Assembly: GCA_033065855.1 (NCBI GenBank)
Contig: JAVXUO010002059.1
Coordinates: 288,219 to 352,218, forward strand
Source: Escallonia rubra
Taxonomy: Eukaryota; Streptophyta; Magnoliopsida; Escalloniales; Escalloniaceae
Direction: 5' to 3'
Length of the DNA: 64,000 bases
Each line of letters opens with the position of its first letter. Position 1 is the first letter of the stretch. Below are positions 12,801 through 22,235 of this stretch, piece by piece. A program made the translations under genes and the position numbers. The notes under the pieces are model-generated. The model made no database searches, was not told the DNA's origin, and worked only from the letters and a program-made list of their open reading frames with translations.

Positions 12801-15800
12801 AAGGATCTTCCAGCTATGTGAACAGAGAAATTTGGGTAGCTAATGGAATCTACCTGGATAAACTGATGCCATCTATTACCGTAATTCAATTCTCCAAAGG
12901 AATTCGATGTTCATTCATCTACTCTTAAGACTTAAAGATGGTGGCGTATTTATATGTATCTCAAAATCGAACTGGTGTACTCTTAGTTCCTCATGTATTG
13001 TATAAGAACGTTGAACAGGTTGAGAACTTACCCAACTAATTCATACATTAATGCTCATTAGTAATTCCGAATATTTTTCTAACATACATTAGATTTGCAA
13101 AAGCACGACTAAAAAGATGCACAATAACTTTAGAGCGATTGAGTGGGACCAACCCTTTACATAGCCAATTCTAAATGCCAATGAAGTTTAAAGGTTGTAA
13201 CAGAAGGACGGTTTTGTGGCATTGGGAGACACAAATAATATTTCCAATTCCATTTTAGAATTTTTGCTAAATGTGGCCTAACCAAGGGATTCTAGGTCAA
13301 CTATGGAAGTTGAATTATAGCCCTAGGCCAAGTGGGAGAGTGTTGGACTCGACAGGGCTCAACCCATTTGTGTAGCCTACGGTTCTTGCCTAAGAGTTAG
13401 TGAATCATTCTTGTATAAGCAAGCACCCTTCTTGTAACAGAGTCCATAAAGAAGAATATTTATGACATAGTGGGGGTGCGCATAAAAAGAAAAAAAAACC
13501 ATGTGGCTATATTTTTGCACGTTTCAATCCACTGGGATATATAATACTATGCGCCTACTTAATCTACTGACATACAATATGCATACATCATATATGAAAC
13601 TTTCAACCTTGTTGGGCGTTAAGATATGCTTACATGCGTATTAGACAAATCTCCAAGTTTGTTATGTATCATTCTGGATTATGTTGGTAACATTGAATCA
13701 TAATTTGATACTGAAGTATATTAGATGAATCTTCCAACCACCTGTTTAAAGTTTGTTTTCAATGCATAAGAAACTAAGAGTTCTCTAGTTAAACGTTGAA
13801 ATACAGCGATACATTAAACCATCTTTGACTCTTGAGAGCAGATAAGCGGATATCTCTTCCATTAAAAACAAATTGTTATTAGAATATTTTTTTTTACTTC
13901 TTAGAAGAACTGAACTGTCGTAATAGATGGCATCAGTTGATCCAGGTAAAATTCCTATAAGCTAGAGAGTTATCTTTCCTTGGTTTGCTTGAATTGAAAA
14001 AAACAAAATGGACGAAGAGTTAAGTAATAGGTTATCCCAGTAACTTAAAAAACCAAAAACCGAGGATAAAAAAACCATTTAATTACATTTCTTTTAGTCA
14101 AGACTCAGAGACTTAGGTAAACTACTGATTTGAATATAATCATGGCACCCTGTAAAGTGCAGAGGATCACTGGCAAAACTACTCCCTGAGATACAATTGA
14201 GTCAAGACCCAAAGATGTAGGTAAACTGTTCTCTTGTTTCCCATGAACAAGAGAGTAGTCTTTACAACTCTCCTGTTTGTGCTAAACAAGAAAAAAGGCT
14301 GATGTCTGCTAAATTGTACCCCGGGCAAGTAAACCTTAGCACTTTACGGAGACCACGAGTATAGTGTTTAAACGGTAATCCCATTTTATCTCTCATTGTT
14401 CATGGAACTGTTTAAACGGCTAAATAAATACAGTGTTTTATAAACTAGAACTATGCTCATTAAAGTAAACTTCCAGTTCCAGAGGGTCAAAAGGTCTCGT
14501 CAATATACTTGAGAACATTTAGTTCTTATCCAACTTCAGAAGTTAAGATGCTATAATTTCTCAACTCAATTTAAGTATGTAAACCGTAAGTGTCAATACT
14601 TAAAAAAAAACTCTAGATGCAAAGGACATCCATGTGCGTCGCCACATGGCTTTCGCATTTAAGGTCGCGATTCTTTATACATAATTCTTATTGGGGGATC
14701 AAAGACCCTACAAAATATAACTCTAAATCAGCATGCTCTTCAAACATTCTCTAATTAATTTAACTGTCTTTTCATGCAACTTTCTCCACCTCAATAACAT
14801 ACATGCGCAATAACACGAGCCTGGTCATGAGCATGGTCCAAGGAGCCTCAACAGGCGAGGTATCCATTTGGGATCCTGGTGGTTATTTAGATTGGTGATT
14901 AGGGCCATATGCTTTCTAAAATAGTTCTTGCATATGGAATCTTGTCTCAAACCAGCTCTTATATGGACTATAGGGAGGTAACGGGCATATCGTATTTTAA
15001 CCTTAGTAGTAGGATACTCAGGTAGGCCATGAATCTCCCAGAGATTCTCAAATTCAGGCTCCCAACTTGGGAGTTTCTTGGGACCGTAATCGCAGGTGGG
15101 ATGGGATCGCAACTTAATTAGCCTCAGAACCTTCTCTCCCTCTGGCACAAATTTTCTTATGGGTCATTGTTACTGCACGCTTGGGGTATTCCGAATAAAA
15201 GAGGAGGACAAAGCTGACCTGGCACTGGGCTGGGAGAAAGCAAGTTGTTCTTTGTTCTGATTTTTACTAGGGTTGAACACTTCGCTGGGAGGCAGAGAGC
15301 AAGTGGGAGTAGGTCTTTCGTAGTCCCTCTGGCAAACGATACTTGGCTGTAAGGTGGCCACTTCAGGCTTTTATGTAACTGGTCTATCAGTCAAAAGCTT
15401 TGCGCAAGTCTAGGAAGCACGGGGTCAGGTGCGGATGCGAACACGACACCAGTGCGGATATGCAAATTTGTCATTTTGAAAGAAAGAGGATATGGGTGCA
15501 GCGGGGATATGGAAAATATATGTATACATAAATGTAATTTGTATGTGTATCAAGTACTATTCTCTACCCAATTTTTTGTATAATCTAATAGTGTCGTATT
15601 GCTAGAGGGCGACAGCATTTTTTATGCCAGCCATCGTTAAGATGTACCCGATAATTAATAAAAATTCCCCCTTGTCATCACAAAAACAAGTATATTAGTC
15701 CATCCAACCAAATTAGTGAGTGTGTTTGTTAAATTGGTGGGCTTTTTTGGAATTATTGAAATTGTATAGCTGAACATCATAATGTGTGTATGAGCTTTGT

Positions 15801-18800
15801 CTATTACTACTATTGAGTTTATATAATAAGTAAATAAGCGGGTACCAAAATAAAGGATGGAACGTTGGAAAGTCACGTGGTTGCGTAGCAATAAAGACCC
15901 ACATCGACAATATCGAGAAGAGAGCTGTCTCCTTCTTATTCTTCCAAGACAACAGAGCTCAAACAGGTATGTCCTTCTTCTTCTTCGGAAATCACTCACT
16001 GCCGGACGCAGTTGTTACGGCCAGACACGCTTGTAGCTGACTTCCAGCCACCAATCATCGGTTGTCAGCAGCCTACATCTTCTCCTCCTTCTTGTTTCTC
16101 TCTCTCCTCTCCGTCCAAATTGTCAGAAAACCGTAGGTCGCGAATCATATGTTGACCTTGAGAATTCTTCACAAATTATATAAGCCCTCTAGCACCCGGT
16201 GCATGTCCCAACCGTGCCGAGCCGCACTCGGAATTGATAAAAACAAATAATTATGGACACGCACCCTATGCGCACCAGCCGCACCCACACCAGATCCGCA
16301 ACCGGTGCTGGTGCGTCGTCCAAAACACCGCACGTGTGCTTCATAGGCGCAATTACTTCAGGCATAATAACTTTCTGCTGAATGGAAACACAGAGCAGCC
16401 GGGTACTACCGTATTAGATAAACGACAATGCATGTCTTTTAAATTGTAAGCATATAACATAAAGTGCATAATATTTATTTAGACTCGGAGTCTTCTAGGT
16501 AATTACGCTCCCCTGCTCCCTCCACACCCCCCCCCCCCCCCGGCCCCCTCCCCCGGGGCCGAAACCCACCCCACTCCATGCAACTAAGGTTTTAACCACC
16601 AGAACGTTGGGATCACTCAACTACATTAGTCAGATATGCTAATGCCGATTATCTTCCTGCATGTGCCTAGCTCCATCAACTAATAGTTCCCTACCTCTCT
16701 CCATCCATCCATTCAGTCCTCTTTGCCTTCCTCCTTTCTTCCCACAGTCCCTCCCCTCTCATGGCCAGCGCCTTTCCCTTACATTTCCATTGGCTGGGCA
16801 AAAAACCACCTCCTAATTGATGATAATGGAGCTTGTACCCAAGCTACCATAAGGACAACGCCACAATGGAAAACGACATTATAGAACTTAATATTTTCTT
16901 CACTAGCATAACTAATTTAGACGCAGAAATCCAAAATTCATAAGATACCAGCATATGCATTTGTGTTTCTTTTGTCCCTGCTAATAGTCATACTTGCATA
17001 TCTAGTTTTTTTTTGGTTAAACCACCCGGTTTCCGGACACCACATTGGGAGCCGACTAATACGGGTTCGAGCAGGGCAGGACCACATGGGCGGCAAAGCT
17101 CTCCCATTGCAGTACAACTTGGTGCAGATCAAACTAGATATGCATAAAACTAGATATGCAAGTATGCATATCTAGTTTGATATGCACCAAGTTGTACTGC
17201 AATTATTTAACAACTTCAGAACTGATTGACTGAAAACGAAGACTTGTAGCAACAGCTTCCAGTATAAGTCCACTTTACCTTCAACTCATCAACCCCGCAA
17301 AGGTAGGAGCGTTGAGCACCGGTCCGCCCTATCTCTTCGATTTTCATTGATAATCTAAAAAAATTTACTTAAATCGCCTTCTAACTCCCATTTGTTTAAG
17401 CCTTCGCAAATAGGCCAAAATTTTCTAAAACTCAATCATTCACAGAATTTGGAGTCTATGTATGAACATATTATTTCAAAAAGCATCGAAGCAAAACAAC
17501 TTCTGAATAATTCTTAATTTTAAAATTCGAACACGAGAATGATAAATTTTAACTTCTCAACACATCAAACATAAGTTGCAGGATTTTAGACAAAACTATG
17601 AATCGTATTATACATAAAGCTAAACCCTGAACCAACATTTAGAACTTCCGTCATCATTCCATTAGAATTTACGTTGCAAACAATTATCTGTAGACTATTA
17701 TGTAAATGCATAAGTTCAGAGCATAATAAAACGGAACACGTATATATGTGTGAGCTTACCTTCTCTGTAAGATATTTGAAAGCCACCTTCTTCTGTCCAG
17801 CTTCGTATATGTTGCATTGGGAGTATATCTGAAGAAATAACCAGCTATAGTTCAATAGAATGCTACTGGTCACTAAAAGCATTTAAAAAACCATGGTCCA
17901 AGCAAGGAAAGCAAAAAGTTGCTGAAAGTAACCTGTGATTCTACACTGGCACAAACAGCATAAATGCCCCAGTTTCTGGTGTAATTGTTATACAGGTGTA
18001 CTTTTGCAAACCTAACACGAGGATGGCGTTGCCGGGTTCCATCAAAGAAACAATGGTGAATGGTAACTCGAATACATCTGTCAGCAGTATGAGAGGGGTC
18101 TGCTCCAATGAGCATTGTCTTGTCATGCTCCGAAAAATGACATCTAAATACAAGATTAAAAAATTTAACTGGTTTTAAGCACGGACTACAATGACATTAA
18201 CTTCTTAATGAAGTACATTCAGCTCACCGAGAAACAGTAATATCCGTGCTTTGTCGGGTGATATCAATCAGTCCATCATCGAAGTCACGAAGGCTGCACC
18301 GGTCTATCCATATGTGCTTTGAATTAGGTTTAATTTGTATGCCGTCCGCATCAGGTCCTCTCCCACCTTCTAACTCTAGGTTGCATATAATCACGTGCTC
18401 ACATTGCTTCAGCCTTAAACCCTTCCCTTTGAGTTTAATCCGTTGGCCCCGCCCATCAACGGTCTTATAAGATGACACGCTCAGATAGGACGAGATCTCA
18501 ATGGTGCCCGAAACATCAAAGACTATCCAAAGAGGTTCTTTTTTGCGACATCCATCGCGAAGTGATCCGGGCCCGTCATCTACATTAATCCAAAAGGAAT
18601 TTAAGTTTATGACATCTTTGGTAGACATAGAACATGTACCTTCAATAGCCACGTTACACCTTCAACATAATCTAATGTCCTAGATTCTGCTGCTTGTTCC
18701 TCTAAATAAATTACCAGGAAGGTAAGGGGACCGGGGACTCTGCCTCTACGATTAAGCTTAGATACACCCCTTAAAGAAAACGAAATAAACTCCTTAAACA

Positions 18801-19743
18801 ATAAAAAGTCATGGTGACCTGAAACATAATTAACCTTAATGTAGTGGACTTGGAAAATGACAGATACACTCCTATGATTAACCAGCCTACTCCAAGCTTA
18901 CTCTATTCATGTGAGAACGAAGCGAGGATTAGTCAATTTTTGGGGTGGATCTGTCAATTCTCATAAACTAAGGAAAAAAAGACTGATGCTTTGTTAAACA
19001 CATAATCAGGCATGTCTAATAGATTATATCAGGCTGCATAGCAACGGCAAGTCAACACAAATTATCCAAAAGGAGTAATGATAGATAAGGAAAAAAAGCA
19101 AAACCTATGAGAAAATCATTAACGTGAAAAGTCAGTGGACATTGATCGATCCAAACACAACTGGTGATATCCAATAACGCGCTAAATTTCGCATATAAGC
19201 ATGGCAATGCACATGTAAAAGGCTGATGGATGCTTATCCAATCCTTTCTCTTCGATTCAATGAGCAAATACTTTTCCCGATTATTGCCGTTATCGGTAAA
19301 CAAACTAATCCGAAGGTATATGAAAAAATGTACAACTACAAGTAAAACTTAAGTACGTGACGCGGCCAATTATACAAAATTCAACACATGATTCATATGA
19401 AAACTCAATTGCACACAAATTAGTGTGAGTGGGAGAGGGAGAGAGAAAATAAAGGTGACCAGCAACCTGCTAGAGTGGTCACGTGGTAGAGGGGGCCGTG
19501 GAGGCCGCCGACGGCCGAGCGGCCGAAGCCCTCGGCTGCGCCGGCGAGGGCTCGCAGAGAGGCGTCGACGTGGGGGTAGGGCAGGGAATGGACCATGTCG
19601 GATGAGGCCGGCACGTTTGCAGCTTTGTCTGGCGGGTGGTGCATATGGGGTGGGCCTCCGGTTATGTCGGGATAACAGACAGTCGCGCCATTATTGCGGT
19701 GTTTGCGGTGTACGGTCCAGCCACGGCCGTGGAGGTTACCCAT
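9867..19743 (-). CDS. Pectate lyase (polysaccharide lyase family 1), five exons, one very long intron
   Basis: Exons on the minus strand: 19743-19467, 18579-18228, 18143-17933, 17828-17760, 10103-9867. All borders are GT-AG and phases join exactly (1, 2, 0, 0), giving 381 residues. PL1 enzymes cleave de-esterified pectin in the wall by calcium-dependent beta-elimination. Landmarks are DDGPGSLRDGCR (93-104), VDGRGQRIKLKGKGLRL (133-149), IWIDRCSLRDFDDGLIDI (182-199), the RHPR motif with the expected catalytic arginine (249-252) and LYNNYTRNWGIYAVCAS. The last exon supplies the typical family C-terminus (FHPSEHYPTWTVEAPS, then HCTGWQSIARP). The N-terminus, MGNLHGRG, followed by Gly/His/Pro-rich sequence, shows no signal peptide. 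The final exon is separated by 7,656 nt. Exons 1-4 are very secure. Exon 5 is supported by exact phase and family motifs, but its joining across the gap is inferred. Confidence 0.85.
12837..13962. repeat. Decayed long inverted repeat
   Basis: The left arm (about 12837-13050) and the right arm (about 13735-13962) are diverged reverse complements. The clearest match is GATGCCATCTATTAC near 12866 against GTAATAGATGGCATC near 13920. Weaker similarity continues inward over about 150-200 bases (for example ACTCTTAGTT near 12979 against AACTAAGAGTT near 13771). The spacer holds an LTR-like remnant. It may be a foldback element or two inverted copies of one repeat. Confidence 0.55.
13329..13480 (+). 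mobile_element. Copia-type LTR retrotransposon remnant (PPT plus LTR start)
   Basis: CCAAGTGGGAGAG (about 13328-13340) is directly followed by TGTTGGACTC. This is the classic arrangement of a Copia polypurine tract with the 3' LTR beginning TGTTGG. Following bases resemble LTR U3/R sequence, but I find no matching 5' LTR, primer site or polymerase, so it appears to be a fragment. The end is approximate. Confidence 0.45.
16527..16541. repeat. Poly-C tract (15 C)
   Basis: An uninterrupted run of 15 C followed by more C/G-rich sequence up to about 16560, inside pectate lyase intron 4. It could form a G-quadruplex on the minus strand, and its length is also prone to sequencing error. Confidence 0.8.
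16995..17203 (-). mobile_element. SINE-like insertion ending in a 39-bp-arm hairpin
   Basis: Two arms of about 39 nt (17106-17145 and 17164-17203) are reverse complements with one mismatch, around an 18-nt loop. Left of the hairpin, on the minus strand, lies a body with a B-box-like CTCGAACCC. It ends in a run of A's (plus-strand T's at about 17007-17015), and ACTAGATATGCA occurs on both sides, as a target duplication would. The element is inside pectate lyase intron 4. The structure is certain; the SINE interpretation is tentative. Confidence 0.45.
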
Positions 19744-19806
19744 TTATTACAAGATGTTTAACATCTTTTCTTTTAACGCTTTCATTGAATAGATGAAATT
19801 TAATAA

Positions 19807-19896
19807 GGAACAGTTTCTTTTTTAATTATAATATAATAATACGGAACAGTTTCTTTTTTAATTATAATATAATAATACGGAACAGTTTCTTCATTT
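19807..19896. repeat. 36-bp tandem repeat upstream of the pectate lyase gene
   Basis: Two identical 36-bp units (19807-19842 and 19843-19878) begin GGAACAGTTTCTTTTTTAAT, and a partial third follows from 19879. The array lies 64 bases upstream of the pectate lyase ATG on its 5' side, in the proximal promoter or 5' UTR. Confidence 0.9.
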
Positions 19897-22197
19897 AACG
19901 ATTTGATCATGACTAGAATCGTTTACACAAAGATGGCATGTGTAACTAACAAAAATATATAATTAATAATCTCTCCGTCTCATGAAAAATTGATTATATA
20001 CATATATATATTTTTAGTCTGTCCTAAAAAAATTGATTACATTTATTCTATTTTCAAAGGATTTTTACTTCTTTTAGGGTTATCTTCCCCTCCCCCTAGT
20101 TGATCCCTATCTCCCATTTTTCACAAATATACCTTGGATTTAGCGGTGGTGGATGTTGCTCGACTAGAAGGTGTTGAAGGGCTCCGGTTGGTAGGGCTGC
20201 TTAGCGTGTGTATAGCTTTCAGGAGGTGCAGTGGTGGAGACTTGAGGCTGTTTTATGGTGGTGGTTGTTTCATGAAGGTCGCAAGAATTAGAGGTGAGTC
20301 TGTTTGACGGTGGTGTTCTGAGGTGGGCAGGTGGTGTGTTGGATTGCTCGTGATTGGCGCTTCCAGCGTTGCCGTTGGTGGCGATGAGGCACGTTGATGT
20401 GCGTGGGCGTGGTCGTGCGTGGTGATCTTGGGCATGGGTCTTGGGTGGACATGTGTCTGATTCATAAGGATGTTTTGACTTTAGTGGGTTTATCTGGTTA
20501 CTGGACTAACAAGTTGAGCTAGGCGTGATTTGCATAGCAGGTTTATCTTGTTTGTTGTTGTTATCTATTCCAACAACAAAAAACCTAGTTGTTGCTGCTT
20601 ATCTTGTTTGTTGGCAAGCCAGCTTGTTGGCTTTTGTATTGTGTTATTTTTACTTTTTGTTTGCTTTTCCTGTATAGGCTGATTTCATACCATGATGCCT
20701 ACCAGTTGGTGATGTCATATGTGTATGTCGATTTTATTGCCCGTTCATGGACTTCGTGTAACTTGATTGATTTGTATTTTCCTCCATATATATGCATATT
20801 TCAATTATTATGACCAAAAACCTAATAAAATTTTACCTTACACGAGATAAATGGAAGGGTAACTCCTTCAAAACTAAGATGAGCGGTTTTTTGCAATTTC
20901 TTTGCCCCTAGTTTCGTTTAAGGCTTCAATTGTGATGTGGTATTTACGGACTAAGGGCAAATATTGCTTTCAGCTTGTGGATACGCTTCCTTGAATCGGG
21001 ATTTTGTGTGCCTGCTCTCCCTAGTGTTTTGGTTTAACAATAGTTTTTAGCTATCTTTTGATCTTACAGCTTTACTTATTTTGACGGGGTTGTCGTCTAA
21101 AACAGCTTTGTTTCTAGAATCGAATGTACATTCTGCTTCTTTTTTATGATATATATTTCTGAAGTCTCTCGACAACAAAAAAAGGATGAGGGCATATACT
21201 TTTATTTGTAAAATCTACCACTTATCAATAACATTCTTAAATTTGATAAAATGTTAATAACATAAAAGAAGATAAAATAGGGTAGTTTGGAGCATCACTG
21301 TAAATAGCATTTAATTCGAAAGAGAAACCTAGGCCTATTATCTTGCAAGATATTAGTAACCTTCTTGATTCGAGGGTTCATAGGTGAAACCATCTTGTAG
21401 GCCCTACGGGAATTATGTCTTTTGTAATATTGGCCATTATCCAAAATCCAATGAGGCTTTGCTAATTATTTGTCTTGTGTATGCATCTTGCAAACGTACG
21501 TTATTTTTATTTGCCAAAGATAGAAGCTATAAATAATAATAATAAATTTACTCCATCTCTTTTACTTAATCTTTTATTTTACTTTTTGTGATGATAAATA
21601 CAGTTCATATAATCAGTAAATCAAACAAAAATAATAATTACAAATCAAATAAGTACCATTTAACAAGTTAATTTTTATTTGCCAAAGATAGAAGCTATAA
21701 ATAATAATAATAAATTTACTCCATCTCTTTTACTTAATCTTTTATTTTACTTTTTGTGATGATAAATACAGTTCATATAATCAGTAAATCAAACAAAAAT
21801 AATAATTACAAATCAAATAAGTACCATTTAACAAGTTAATAAGCATAATCAACTTTTAGACTTTCTTGCACGTTTATCTCAAATTGAGGCTTCAATCCGA
21901 TCCAATCGAGGAAGAAAATTGGCCTAAACTTTCTTGCTTTTGGCTCACATTCGCTGAACAGGGGGAATTGAATTGAATTTGCTCGAATCATAAAAGATTA
22001 AAAAAAATAAAGTTGAAAGATTAACTGACAACTTAAACATAAACAAAAACAAAAAGTGCGCCAAAACGGTCGTTAAAAATTCTCATGGTGGGCCCGGCGG
22101 CGTCAACTGCCTCAACTTTCCTCGTCGTCGGCAATTTCCCGATCATCTTCCTCCCTACCTTTTCCAAACCCTAATTATTCATAAACGCACGCGCACA
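19897..22197. other. Intergenic region between divergent pectate lyase and ITN1-like genes
   Basis: No gene is supported. It holds both promoters, a G/T-rich GGTGGT stretch at about 20140-20460 and a perfect tandem duplication at 21503-21838. Near 22165 is AAACCCTAA, a telo-box often found in promoters of plant housekeeping genes; it is close to the expected start of the ITN1-like transcript. Confidence 0.55.
21503..21838. repeat. Perfect 168-bp tandem duplication
   Basis: Bases 21503-21670 and 21671-21838 read identically by eye, starting ATTTTTATTTGCCAAAGATA. The lack of differences in AT-rich non-coding DNA indicates a very recent duplication or an assembly artefact. Confidence 0.92.
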
Positions 22198-22209
22198 ATG
22201 AAACCCTAG
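22198..22209 (+). promoter_or_regulatory. Minimal upstream ORF before the ITN1-like start
   Basis: ATG AAA CCC TAG encodes three residues and ends 26 bases before the main ATG at 22236. If the transcript starts upstream of 22198, it would be scanned first and could reduce translation. It overlaps a second AAACCCTA telo-box-like sequence, so the ATG may be incidental to a promoter element. Confidence 0.4.
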
Positions 22210-22235
22210 GTCTCATTCCCCATCAAAATCTCAAC

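Larger units (their letters stand above)
10104..17759 (-). other. 7.66-kb intron 4 of the pectate lyase gene, repeat-filled
   Basis: The intron starts GTAAGC after exon 4 and ends in a TGTGTAG acceptor before exon 5. The other introns of this gene are 84, 104 and 887 nt, so this one has been greatly expanded. Visible contents are an LTR-type remnant at 13329, a decayed long inverted repeat at 12837-13962, a C15 tract at 16527-16541, a SINE-like piece with hairpin at 16995-17203 and related direct repeats near 14096 and 14200. No intact gene is seen inside on either strand. Confidence 0.7.

Noticed and set aside
14825-15361. Two minus-strand frames of 107 and 63 codons in the pectate lyase intron
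   Set aside because: No motif or family recognised and no splice or promoter support; probably chance or decayed repeat sequence.
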